A model generated the notes under the pieces. That model did no database searches and had not been told where the DNA came from. It worked only from the letters and a program-made list of their open reading frames with translations. A stretch of DNA of 18,907 bases, taken from positions 1 through 18,907 of the forward strand of contig MHFU01000143.1 of the NCBI GenBank assembly GCA_001804345.1. The letters are read 5' to 3'. This document shows positions 1 through 6,646 of the stretch, piece after piece. A program made the translations under genes and the position numbers. Within the stretch, counting starts at the first letter, position 1; each line of letters opens with the position of its first letter. This DNA is from Omnitrophica bacterium RIFOXYB12_FULL_50_7. Its GTDB lineage: Bacteria; Omnitrophota; Omnitrophia; Omnitrophales; Aquincolibacteriaceae.

Positions 1-913
1 GGTTAAATAGATAAAGCAAAATAGCTTTCTGAATGTGGAGCCGGTTCTCGGCCTCGTCAAACACGACGCAGTGATTGCTTTCCATCACGTCGTTTGTGAT
101 CTCTTCACCCCGGTGCGCCGGGAGACAGTGCATCACAAGCGCGCCTTCTTTCGCGTTCTTCAAGAGCGCTTTATTCACCTGCATGCCCTTGAAATCCTTG
201 AGCTTTTTCTGCCTCAGGGCTTCTTCGCCCATACTCACCCACACATCGGTATAGATCGCATCCGCATTCTTCACAGCTTCCATGGGGTCTGAAAACCCTT
301 CGATCACGGCGCCCGTCTTTTTCGCGATCTGCCTGGCGAGCGCGAGAAGCTTAGGTCTAGGCTGATATTTTTTGGGCGTCGCGTACCGGATCTTCGCGCC
401 AAGTTTTGCCGCGACAAGCATCAAGGAATGTAGCACATTGTTCCCATCCCCCACGAACGCGAGCACCGGGTCACGCTCCGCCGGGATTTTTTCATAAAGC
501 GTCATGTAATCGGCAAGCGCCTGGCACGGATGCTCAAGATCGCTTAATCCATTGATCACAGGCTTCTCAAAATAATCCTGGAATTCGGTGATGGTCCAAT
601 GCGAGAAGGTCCGCATGACCACGCCCGAAAGATAGCGCGACAGGACGCGCGCCACGTCGCGCACTTCTTCCCGGACCCCGAGTTTGATATCCTCAGGCCC
701 AAGGTAGATCACACCACCGCCCATGGAATAGATGCCGGCTTGAAAAGAAACCCAGGTCCGTGTTGAGGGCTTCTCAAAAATAAACCCGAAGATGTGGCCT
801 TCGAGCGCGTCCCGGACTTCCTGCGGGCGCGCCTTCACTTTGGCCGCAAGTTCCATGAGCTTACGTATTTCTTCGGAACTAAGATCGTTGATCGAGATCA
901 ATGATTTGAACAT
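1..913 (-). CDS. argF: Ornithine carbamoyltransferase, 3' end cut by window edge
   Basis: The enzyme joins carbamoyl phosphate and ornithine to give citrulline in cytoplasmic arginine synthesis. The frame is open from an ATG at 913 to the left edge, giving 304 visible residues, close to the usual 305-310, so only a few residues are probably missing. The carbamoyl-phosphate loop reads S-T-R-T-W at residues 50-54. HPCQ is at 128-131, and the catalytic-cysteine motif HCLP is at 262-265 with Cys263. Near the C-terminal half a D-V-W-x-S-M-G loop contacts ornithine. The start overlaps the end of argD by 16 bases, and a GAAGG ribosome site lies about ten bases upstream inside argD, so the two are probably translationally coupled. 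Trp54 stands where most family members have Arg (STRTR). An aspartate or acetylornithine carbamoyltransferase is less likely given the HPCQ and SMG motifs and the argCJBD context. Confidence 0.95.
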   Translation of the reverse strand, partial: MFKSLISINDLSSEEIRKLMELAAKVKARPQEVRDALEGHIFGFIFEKPSTRTWVSFQAGIYSMGGGVIYLGPEDIKLGVREEVRDVARVLSRYLSGVVMRTFSHWTITEFQDYFEKPVINGLSDLEHPCQALADYMTLYEKIPAERDPVLAFVGDGNNVLHSLMLVAAKLGAKIRYATPKKYQPRPKLLALARQIAKKTGAVIEGFSDPMEAVKNADAIYTDVWVSMGEEALRQKKLKDFKGMQVNKALLKNAKEGALVMHCLPAHRGEEITNDVMESNHCVVFDEAENRLHIQKAILLYLFN

Positions 914-2121
914 GCGCAACCTTCACTTTTTTTAGACTGAAGCTTGTGAAAAACATTACCCAGGATCTTAAGCCCGAGCTTGATCTCTTTGGCTGTGACC
1001 GTCATCGGCGGCATGATCCTCAGAACATCGCCCTGCGTCGCATTGATAAGGAACCCCTGCTCGCGCGCTTCAGTCGCATAAGGTGCAGACGGCTCTTTAA
1101 GTTTCAGCCCCTTCATAAGCCCCACGCCCCGCGTACTTTCGATCACAGGATACTTGGCCTTGAGCTTTTCGAATTCCCGGTCCAGAAGTTCTCCCATCCG
1201 AATCGTATTCGTAAGCAACTTTTCTTTTTTGATCGCCTTGAAAACCGCGAGGCCCGCCGCGCACACGAGCGGATTCCCACCAAAGGTCGATCCGTGCATC
1301 CCGGCGGTGAGCACTTCTTTTTTGATTTTCCGGTTCACGACAAAAGCCCCGATTGGAACACCGCCGCCCAAGGTCTTGGCAAGCGTCATAATATCCGGCT
1401 CAAGATTATAATGTTGATACGCGAACATCTTCCCCGTGCGTCCCATTCCGGTCTGCACTTCGTCCAGGATCAGAAGCATGTCTTTTTCGTCACAAAGTTT
1501 CCGGAGACTTTCCAGAAAACCCCGGCTCGCCACCGAGACCCCGCCCTCGCCCTGAATGGGTTCTAGCATGATCGCGATCGTCTTGTCGGTCACAAGTTTT
1601 TTCACCGACTCCAGGTCGTTGAAATCCGCATACCGGAATTTCTCCATGAGCGGCTGGAACCCTTGATGAAATTTTTCCTGCCCTGTCGCGGTCATCGCCG
1701 CCAGCGTCCTTCCATGAAAAGAGTTTTTCATGGTGATGATCTCAAAGCGTCCGGTTTCACTCCCGTACTTCTTGGCGAATTTGATCGCGCCTTCATTCGC
1801 TTCGGCGCCGCTATTGCAGAAAAAAATCCTCGCCGGGAACGACGCTTCGGAAATCGTTTTCGCAAGCTCAGCCTGTTTCACATTCAGAAAATTGTTCGCC
1901 ACGTGGAGCATCTTCCGCGCCTGTTCCTTGATCGCATTTACCACGATGGGATGGCAATGCCCGAGGCCAGAGACCGCCCACCCCGGGAAAAAATCGAGAT
2001 ACTCTTTCCCCTCGAGGTCCCAAACGCGTGAACCCTTGCCTTTGACCAGGCACACCGGCAGCCGGGCATAGGTTGGCATCACGTACTCGTCATATAATTT
2101 CTGAACGTCGGATGTTTTCAT
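898..2121 (-). CDS. argD: Acetylornithine aminotransferase
   Basis: This PLP enzyme (407 residues, normal length) converts N-acetylglutamate semialdehyde to N-acetylornithine with glutamate as amino donor; some family members also serve lysine synthesis. It is a class III aminotransferase. The phosphate-contact stretch N-S-G-A-E-A-N-E is at 103-110, the cofactor-binding L-D-E-V-Q-T-G-M-G-R-T-G is at 219-230 with Asp220, and the Schiff-base lysine is Lys249 in T-L-A-K-T-L-G-G-G. The start M-K-T-S matches the usual position ahead of the M-P-T-Y-A-R-L-P block. No Shine-Dalgarno is visible: the bases before the ATG belong to an intergenic repeat. The C-terminus ends in an unusual Cys-rich tail (G-C-A-C-S-N-H) encoded where the gene overlaps argF. 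Related omega-aminotransferases look similar, but the arg operon settles the role. Confidence 0.95.
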   Translation of the reverse strand: MKTSDVQKLYDEYVMPTYARLPVCLVKGKGSRVWDLEGKEYLDFFPGWAVSGLGHCHPIVVNAIKEQARKMLHVANNFLNVKQAELAKTISEASFPARIFFCNSGAEANEGAIKFAKKYGSETGRFEIITMKNSFHGRTLAAMTATGQEKFHQGFQPLMEKFRYADFNDLESVKKLVTDKTIAIMLEPIQGEGGVSVASRGFLESLRKLCDEKDMLLILDEVQTGMGRTGKMFAYQHYNLEPDIMTLAKTLGGGVPIGAFVVNRKIKKEVLTAGMHGSTFGGNPLVCAAGLAVFKAIKKEKLLTNTIRMGELLDREFEKLKAKYPVIESTRGVGLMKGLKLKEPSAPYATEAREQGFLINATQGDVLRIMPPMTVTAKEIKLGLKILGNVFHKLQSKKSEGCACSNH

Positions 2122-2124
2122 AAA

Positions 2125-2206
2125 TTAGCGTTTAGGGTTTAGCGGATAGGGGATAGGGGATAGTTTTATTTTTCTAAACCCTACACCCTAACCCCTATCC
2201 CCTAAA
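2125..2206. repeat. Intergenic inverted repeat between argB and argD, built from TTTAGGG/GGGGATA-like units
   Basis: The left arm (2131-2163) and right arm (2174-2206) are roughly inverse and consist of short degenerate units such as TTTAGGG and GGATAGG. They would fold into a long imperfect hairpin in the argB-argD mRNA. The first 18 bases, TTAGCGTTTAGGGTTTAG (2125-2142), recur exactly at 3060-3077. The repeat overlaps the argB stop codon (TAG at 2202-2204) and ends three bases before the argD start codon, so it forms the whole region where a ribosome site would be expected. It could be a REP-like element or an mRNA-stabilising hairpin; which is inference. Confidence 0.8.
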
Positions 2207-3056
2207 GAGTGATCTCCGTTCCAATCCCCTGGTCCGTGAAAATTTCAAGCAAAAGAGCGTGCGTGATGCGACCGTCAATGATGTGGGCCTTCTGGACACC
2301 GCCCTGAAGCGCATCGATACAGGCCTTGACCTTGGGGATCATGCCCCCCGAAATGATCTTCTGATCGATCAACTGCTGCGTCTCGCCCACGCGAAGCGAA
2401 GGGATGAGCGTCTCTTCGTTCGTCGGATCGCGGAGGATCCCTTTAACATTCGTGAGCACCATGAATTTCGGAACGTGCATCGCCGCCGCGATATTGGCCG
2501 CCGCCTCGTCCGCGTTCACATTGTACATTTCACCATCCGGTCCCTTCCCTACAGGGAAGATCACCGGGATTCTTCCGAATTCCGTGAGTTCCTTGAGGGG
2601 CACCGTATTGACCGAAGAAACATCACCGACAAAACCCACGTCGCCGTTCTCGGTATGCTTCACCACGTTCAGGATCTCGGCATCATACCCGGAGAGTCCG
2701 ACCGCGGAACCCCCGAGCCGTTCAATATCATGCACAATGCTCCGATTCAGTTCGGCCAGAGTTTCGTTCACGACTTCGATCGTCGCCTTGTCCGTCACGC
2801 GCAGTCCGTTCACGAACTGGCTCTGCACGCCTTTTTTCTTCATGGCCTCCGTGATGAACTTCCCACCCCCGTGGATCAAAATCGGGCGAATCCCGACATA
2901 GCTCATAAAGACAAGGTCCTGAAGCACCATGTCACGGACCTCCTGATAGGTCAAGGCCGCGCCGCCGTACTTGATCAAGATCTCTTTACCGCGGAATTTC
3001 TGGATGTAAGGAAGCGCCTCGACCAAGGCTTGCGCTTTTTTGATGTATTCTTTCAT
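2202..3056 (-). CDS. argB: N-acetylglutamate kinase
   Basis: The enzyme phosphorylates the gamma-carboxylate of N-acetylglutamate with ATP, the committed step of the acetylated ornithine route. The 284-residue length is typical. Amino-acid-kinase motifs are K-Y-G-G-A-A at 29-34, the H-G-G-G-K substrate loop at 62-66, and a G-G-M-I-P-K loop in the C-terminal third, followed by a conserved H-I-I-D-G-R segment and H-A-L-L-L-E-I-F-T-D. The N-terminal helix ahead of the sheet (A-L-V-E-A-L-P-Y-I) is the kind found in hexameric, arginine-inhibited family members, so feedback inhibition by arginine is likely (family knowledge, not shown here). The gene lies between argJ and argD, with repeat-bearing gaps of 75 and 80 bases. 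No Shine-Dalgarno is present before the ATG; the TAG stop lies inside the downstream repeat. Confidence 0.96.
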   Translation of the reverse strand: MKEYIKKAQALVEALPYIQKFRGKEILIKYGGAALTYQEVRDMVLQDLVFMSYVGIRPILIHGGGKFITEAMKKKGVQSQFVNGLRVTDKATIEVVNETLAELNRSIVHDIERLGGSAVGLSGYDAEILNVVKHTENGDVGFVGDVSSVNTVPLKELTEFGRIPVIFPVGKGPDGEMYNVNADEAAANIAAAMHVPKFMVLTNVKGILRDPTNEETLIPSLRVGETQQLIDQKIISGGMIPKVKACIDALQGGVQKAHIIDGRITHALLLEIFTDQGIGTEITL

Positions 3057-3059
3057 TTT

Positions 3060-3120
3060 TTAGCGTTTAGGGTTTAGAAAATAAATTTCTTTGATTTCTA
3101 TACCCTTTCCCCTACACCCT
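3060..3120. repeat. Intergenic inverted repeat between argJ and argB, same family as 2125-2206
   Basis: The element begins with the 18-base TTAGCGTTTAGGGTTTAG (3060-3077) that also opens the argB-argD repeat. Its other end carries CCCTACACCCT (3110-3120), an 11-base match to 2179-2189. The two ends are roughly inverse and would pair in the mRNA around an AT-rich centre. The repeat stops exactly three bases before the argB start codon, as the other copy does before argD. Nothing resembling a Shine-Dalgarno remains between the element and the start. Confidence 0.78.
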
Positions 3121-3131
3121 GTTTCCTTTTT

Positions 3132-4367
3132 TTAAGAGTACGCGGCGTTGATCAACACGTACTTCGTCGTGAGATCGCAGGTGATGAATTCCGCCCGGCC
3201 ACGGCCCTTGCCGATCACGACATCGATTGTGTATTCCTTTTTCTGCAGGATCCTCCGGGCCTTCGGGAGGTTCAGGACCCGCAACCGTCCCTGACTGACC
3301 ACCTGCGCGTCGCCAAACCAGATGCTCAGATTATTGGGATTAAAATCCACGCCGCTTGCACCAACCGCGGCCGCGATGCGCCCCCAGTTCGGATTGGAAC
3401 CTGCAAGCATGGTCTTGAAAAGCATGGAATTGGCGATCTGTCGTGCCGCCCGTTCAGCCTCCGTCGGTTTTTTCGCACCCGAAACCCGGAGCCGGCACAC
3501 ATGCGTCACGCCTTCGCCGTCTGTCACCATTTCATGCGCAATATAGCGCATCACTTCTTCCAGGGTTTCGCGGAACATCCAATAATCCTTACCGATCTTC
3601 TGGATCGGAGAATTCCCTGCTTCTCCGTTCGCGAGGCAAAGCACCATATCGTTCGTGCTCATGTCATTATCGATCGCCATTTGGTTAAAGGTATCATCTG
3701 CCGCGTGGCGCACGGCCCGACGAAGAAGAGATTTCGTGATCGCCGCGTCGGTCGTGATAAAACAAAGCATCGTGGCCATGTTCGGGTGCACCATCCCGGC
3801 GCCTTTCGCACAAGCCGCGATCGTTACTTTTTTGCCGCCAAGTTCCAACGAGAGCGCTATTTCCTTGCTGGAAAGATCGGTCGTGAGGATCCCTTTGGCC
3901 GCGCCGTGACCGCCGGTCTCGGAAAGACGCTTCACGAGTTTCGGGATTGCTCGTTTTACACAAGTGATCGGAAAAGGAACGCCAATGATCCCCGTCTGTG
4001 CGAGAAGGACTTCCTGGGGAAGAACGTCCAGATATTTCGCGGCCTCCCAGGTGATCTCATCAACCGCTTTCTTTCCAATCGGACCATTCAGGCAGTTGGC
4101 GTTCCCGCTTGTCCCGAGGATCGCATGATGTTTCGAGGCATGGATGGCCTTCATCGAATAGAGCACCGGCCACGCCTTCGCACGGTTCGTGGTAAAAGTC
4201 CCGGCCGCGACGCACGGCGTTTTGGAATAGGTCAGGGAAACGTCATACTTTTTTTTCTTCTTCTTGATCCCCGCGTGAATGCCGCCCGCGACGAAACCTT
4301 TCGGGGTGGTCACGGAACCGTTCTTCTCTTTTTTCCAAAAAGGTCTTTTCACTATACTGTTCTCCAT
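3132..4367 (-). CDS. argJ: Glutamate N-acetyltransferase / ornithine acetyltransferase
   Basis: The enzyme moves the acetyl group from N-acetylornithine to glutamate, recycling it; bifunctional members also acetylate glutamate from acetyl-CoA. It is an Ntn-type protein that self-cleaves into two chains before a nucleophilic Thr. Here the site is P-N-M-A|T-M-L with Ala198 and Thr199, inside a typical G-M-V-H-P-N-M-A-T context. The oxyanion T-G-I-I-G segment is at 125-129, and the total of 411 residues is normal. Mono- or bifunctionality cannot be told from sequence; the visible operon has no separate acetylglutamate synthase gene. An unusual Lys run (35-40) sits near the N-terminus. The start ATG has no Shine-Dalgarno and lies just beyond a palindromic element. 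The gap to argC is 142 bases and holds two inverted repeats. Confidence 0.95.
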   Translation of the reverse strand: MENSIVKRPFWKKEKNGSVTTPKGFVAGGIHAGIKKKKKKYDVSLTYSKTPCVAAGTFTTNRAKAWPVLYSMKAIHASKHHAILGTSGNANCLNGPIGKKAVDEITWEAAKYLDVLPQEVLLAQTGIIGVPFPITCVKRAIPKLVKRLSETGGHGAAKGILTTDLSSKEIALSLELGGKKVTIAACAKGAGMVHPNMATMLCFITTDAAITKSLLRRAVRHAADDTFNQMAIDNDMSTNDMVLCLANGEAGNSPIQKIGKDYWMFRETLEEVMRYIAHEMVTDGEGVTHVCRLRVSGAKKPTEAERAARQIANSMLFKTMLAGSNPNWGRIAAAVGASGVDFNPNNLSIWFGDAQVVSQGRLRVLNLPKARRILQKKEYTIDVVIGKGRGRAEFITCDLTTKYVLINAAYS

Positions 4368-4373
4368 TTAATT

Positions 4374-4444
4374 TTAAGGGTTAACAGCACTTGTTCTCAA
4401 ATAGGCATTTGAAGGATAACAAGTGCAGTCCAAGTCACCCTTAA
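4374..4444. repeat. Nested palindromic element between argC and argJ
   Basis: Three nested pairs of perfect arms are seen: TTAAGGGT (4374-4381) with ACCCTTAA (4437-4444), GCACTTGTT (4387-4395) with AACAAGTGC (4418-4426), and CAAAT (4398-4402) with ATTTG (4407-4411). The whole 71-base element would fold into one long interrupted hairpin. It lies six bases upstream of the argJ start codon in the transcript, leaving no visible ribosome site. It may be a mobile palindrome (REP/MITE-like) or a regulatory structure. Confidence 0.75.
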
Positions 4445-4448
4445 TAAA

Positions 4449-4510
4449 ACAAAAAAAAGACTCGGGCAGTATTGCACCGCGAACCCATAATATTTATAGT
4501 CTCGCGGTGC
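4449..4510 (-). terminator. Hairpin plus T-run just after argC; possible partial terminator or attenuator
   Basis: Perfect 9-base arms GCACCGCGA (4474-4482) and TCGCGGTGC (4502-4510) flank a 19-base loop; the outer end touches the argC stop codon. In the minus-strand transcript an eight-U stretch follows after roughly 15-20 more bases (about 4452-4459). Because the U-run is not directly at the stem base, it is not a textbook intrinsic terminator. It could reduce read-through from argC into argJ or stabilise the upstream message. Confidence 0.4.
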
Positions 4511-5532
4511 TAGAGGAGCCCCGCTTCTTCCGGAAAACCGAACCGGAGGTTCATATTCTGGACGGCTTGGCCGGCCGCGCCTTTGACAAGATTATCGATC
4601 GCCGTGATGATCACGACACGCCCTGTTTCTTCCTGAAGACTGACGCCGATATCACAAAAATTCGTATGCTGCACATCCTTGAGAGACGGGTATTGTCCCG
4701 AGGGTTTGACCCTGACGAAAGGCGATTGTTTGTACGCACTTTCCAGCGTCTTCCGGATAAGCATTTCAGTCGCTTTCGGCATTGTCTCAGCATAGATCGT
4801 CGCCAGGATCCCCCGGTTCACAGGCAACAGATGCGGTACAAATGTAATCTTCACGGATTTTCCGGCCGCCGCAGAAAGCGTCTGTTCGATCTCGGGCATA
4901 TGCTGATGCCGGTTCACCTTATAAGCGCTGTAATTTTCACTCGCCTCACAGAAATGAGTCGTGGTTGTAAGCTTCTTCCCGGCACCGCTGACGCCGGACG
5001 CCGCATTGATGATAATGAACTGGGGATCGATCAGTTTTTTCTTAAGAAGCGGAATGAGCGCCAGCGACGGTCCCGTGGGATAACACCCGGGATTGGCGAT
5101 CAGGTCCGCCTTTTTGATCTTTTCCCGGTACACCTCACAAAGCCCATAAACCGCCTTGGAAAGATATTGAGGCGCGACATGATTCACCCCATACCATTTC
5201 TCATAAATCTTTTTGTCTCTCAAGCGAAAATCCGCGGAAAGATCGATCACGATCTTGCCGGCTGCGAGAAGCTGTTCGGCCGCAGCCATCGCCTCGGTGT
5301 GCGGCAGGCACAAAAAGACCACATCCGCCTTTTTTTTCACGGCATCGAATGAATAAGGCGTGATCTCAATCGTGATGTCTTTTGAGACCGAGGGTAGAAC
5401 TTCGCGAAGGGCTATGGATTTTTCCTGCCGGGTGGTTAAGAGGGAGACCCGGACATGGGGATGAGCCAGAAGCAACTTTGTAAGTTCGACTCCGGTATAT
5501 CCTGTAGCGCCAAGAACCGCACAATTCAACAT
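4510..5532 (-). CDS. argC: N-acetyl-gamma-glutamyl-phosphate reductase
   Basis: This NADPH-dependent enzyme reduces N-acetylglutamyl phosphate to the semialdehyde. The dinucleotide-binding motif G-A-T-G-Y-T-G is at 8-14. The active-site cysteine is Cys150 in A-N-P-G-C-Y-P-T-G, and the C-terminal half carries the conserved P-H-L-L-P-V-N-R-G-I segment. The 340 residues match the usual length. It is the first gene of the argCJBDF operon, with a consensus promoter at 5618-5646 and an approximately 79-base leader containing a hairpin. AAGGAG (5547-5552) is the likely ribosome site but sits 14 bases from the ATG, further than usual. Since residue 1 lies only seven residues before the nucleotide motif, no later start is plausible. 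Confidence 0.96.
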   Translation of the reverse strand: MLNCAVLGATGYTGVELTKLLLAHPHVRVSLLTTRQEKSIALREVLPSVSKDITIEITPYSFDAVKKKADVVFLCLPHTEAMAAAEQLLAAGKIVIDLSADFRLRDKKIYEKWYGVNHVAPQYLSKAVYGLCEVYREKIKKADLIANPGCYPTGPSLALIPLLKKKLIDPQFIIINAASGVSGAGKKLTTTTHFCEASENYSAYKVNRHQHMPEIEQTLSAAAGKSVKITFVPHLLPVNRGILATIYAETMPKATEMLIRKTLESAYKQSPFVRVKPSGQYPSLKDVQHTNFCDIGVSLQEETGRVVIITAIDNLVKGAAGQAVQNMNLRFGFPEEAGLL

Positions 5533-5566
5533 TTGAGTCTTTGTTTCTCCTTTAGGGGAATTAAGA

Positions 5567-5601
5567 GGACAGTCCCTTTAGAAACTTTAGAGGGACTGTC
5601 C
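5567..5601. repeat. GGACAGTCCCT palindromic hairpin in the argC leader
   Basis: Arms GGACAGTCCCT (5567-5577) and AGGGACTGTCC (5591-5601) are perfectly inverse with a 13-base loop; weaker pairing (TTAAG/CTTAA) extends outward. Each arm is itself nearly a palindrome (GGAC-A-GTCC). The hairpin lies between the predicted argC transcription start and the ribosome site. It may be a dispersed repeat, an operator or an mRNA structure; the sequence alone does not decide. Confidence 0.75.
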
Positions 5602-5617
5602 CCCTTAAAGATTTTGT

Positions 5618-5646
5618 ATTATAGAAATGGCTCTATCCTTTGTCAA
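5618..5646 (-). promoter_or_regulatory. Perfect-consensus sigma70-type promoter for the arg operon
   Basis: On the minus strand TTGACA (5646-5641) is followed by exactly 17 bases and then TATAAT (5623-5618). Transcription should start near 5611, giving an approximately 79-base leader before argC. No clear arginine-repressor box is recognised around it, so regulation by arginine is not evident at this site. Confidence 0.88.
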
Positions 5647-5660
5647 TTTAAGAAGTTACG

Positions 5661-5758
5661 CCATGATCATCTTTTATCCAAAAGACGGGTAATCATGGTA
5701 TTGGGACCGTCCAAACTTTATTATTTCTTTCCCAACATGGTAGTTTGGACTGGGAATA
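5661..5758. repeat. Hairpin-rich spacer between the argC and rnc promoters
   Basis: This stretch fills most of the 332-base gene-free region between argC and rnc. CCATGAT (5661-5667) pairs with ATCATGG (5692-5698), with an inner CTTTT/AAAAG pair. GTCCAAACT (5709-5717) pairs with AGTTTGGAC (5742-5750). The 14 bases TGGTATTGGGACCG at 5696-5709 recur exactly at 9444-9457 beside rpsI, so this is a dispersed repeat family. A translation is open on the plus strand here but it shows no gene-like features. Confidence 0.6.
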
Positions 5759-5829
5759 GCCCCCTCGGATCTTTTTTCGAGTATATGTTCTATCCCCTCT
5801 ATCCAGAACCACTTACGTTATTTTCTCTA

Positions 5830-5858
5830 TTGACAGAAACCAGAAAAACTCTTATGGT
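5830..5858 (+). promoter_or_regulatory. Promoter for rnc predicting a leaderless mRNA
   Basis: TTGACA (5830-5835), a 17-base spacer and TATGGT (5853-5858) form a good sigma70-like promoter. The start codon of rnc begins at 5865, seven bases after the -10 box, where transcription itself should begin. There is no Shine-Dalgarno upstream, which fits initiation on a leaderless transcript. Confidence 0.65.
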
Positions 5859-5864
5859 ACGCAC

Positions 5865-6590
5865 ATGTCGAAGCCCATATCCCACAAAGATCCTCACAGC
5901 AAGACCTCTTTGCGCAAGGTCCTGGGGTTCTCGGTAAAGTCCGTCACAGCCTACCGCGCCGCGTTGACGCACCCTTCCTTCCGGAACGAGAATATCCGCG
6001 CCACCAAGGGCCTTGAGGATTTTGACCGGCTGGAATTCCTTGGAGATTCTATTTTAAATGAAGTCATCTGCCAAAAATTGTTCGAGAAATTCCCCGAGGC
6101 CGACGAAGGCATGCTCTCGAAGCTTCGCTCGATCCTCGTCTCTCAAAAGATCCTGAGCCGCATCGCACAAGCCCTGAAGCTCCAGCATGTCCTTTTGATC
6201 AGCAAAAATCTGCGCCAGAATTTCAAGGATTTCCTCAAAGCCAAGTTGCTGACAGACGCGCTCGAGGCTCTTTTTGCGGCAATCTATTTTGATCAGGGTC
6301 ACGACAAGGTCGAAGCATTCATCCTGAAACATTTCAAAATATATTTTGATCCCAAACTTCTTTTCCGGCTCGACCCGAACCCCAAAAGCACGCTTCAGGA
6401 AATGACGCTTAAGAAATGGCAGAAACTCCCGGAGTACACGCACGCCTTCTCTGACAAGGGGGTCAAAACCACGGTCTCGGCCGGAGGAAAATACAAGGCC
6501 TCGATGTTGCACAAGATCAAACGGGAATCGGAACTTTTGGCCGCACGAGCCTTGATCCAGAAATTGAGGAAAGAATTCAAAAAGAAATAA
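5865..6590 (+). CDS. rnc: Ribonuclease III
   Basis: RNase III is a dimeric Mg-dependent endonuclease that cuts double-stranded RNA, matures rRNA precursors and turns over structured mRNA. The catalytic signature is at 53-61 (F-D-R-L-E-F-L-G-D) with Glu57 and Asp61; the second metal site D-A-L-E has Asp131 and Glu134. Asp54 replaces the usual Glu at the start of the signature, a mild change. A double-stranded-RNA-binding domain follows from about 172 to 237 (N-P-K-S-T-L-Q-E start). Its C-terminal helix motif is weak: K-R-E-S-E instead of the common K-K-x-A-E. The 241-residue length is normal. It is the only plus-strand gene here, divergent from argC and convergent with the AsmA-like gene. The start is chosen from the promoter position and the distance to A-L-T-H-P-S-F. 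Confidence 0.95.
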   Translation: MSKPISHKDPHSKTSLRKVLGFSVKSVTAYRAALTHPSFRNENIRATKGLEDFDRLEFLGDSILNEVICQKLFEKFPEADEGMLSKLRSILVSQKILSRIAQALKLQHVLLISKNLRQNFKDFLKAKLLTDALEALFAAIYFDQGHDKVEAFILKHFKIYFDPKLLFRLDPNPKSTLQEMTLKKWQKLPEYTHAFSDKGVKTTVSAGGKYKASMLHKIKRESELLAARALIQKLRKEFKKK

Positions 6591-6636
6591 AGGGGTCAGT
6601 CACCATTTCCCTAAAATGGTGACTGACCCCTTTATT
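6586..6636. terminator. 23-bp perfect palindrome, probable bidirectional terminator
   Basis: Arms at 6586-6608 and 6614-6636 are perfectly complementary over 23 bases with a 5-base loop, CCCTA. The core is GGGGTCAGTCACC / GGTGACTGACCCC. The arms end in AATAAA / TTTATT, so both strands carry a U-containing tail after the stem. It overlaps the rnc stop codon (6588-6590) and sits ten bases beyond the end of the convergent AsmA-like gene. Its sequence resembles dispersed palindromes, so it may be a mobile repeat used as a terminator. Confidence 0.75.
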
Positions 6637-6646
6637 ATTCCAAGAA

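Noticed and set aside
2259..3077. 272-codon plus-strand open frame opposite argB
   Set aside because: It lies wholly across argB, is rich in His, Arg and Asp as expected of a shadow frame, and shows no family motif.
2125..3120. Telomere-like TTTAGGG units considered as a CRISPR or tandem array
   Set aside because: Units are too short and degenerate, lack regular spacers, and are arranged as inverted repeats confined to gene gaps.
3501..4412. 303-codon plus-strand open frame opposite argJ
   Set aside because: Antisense shadow of a well-supported gene, with no ribosome site or known motif.
4423..5352. 309-codon plus-strand open frame opposite argC
   Set aside because: Antisense shadow of argC; composition is typical of a reverse-frame artefact.
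5533..5700. Arginine-repressor operator near the arg promoter
   Set aside because: No pair of recognisable ARG-box sequences was seen; the only strong palindrome has a different sequence.
5455..5937. 160-codon plus-strand frame spanning the argC-rnc gap
   Set aside because: It overlaps both argC and rnc in other frames and crosses two promoters and several hairpins; no protein features.
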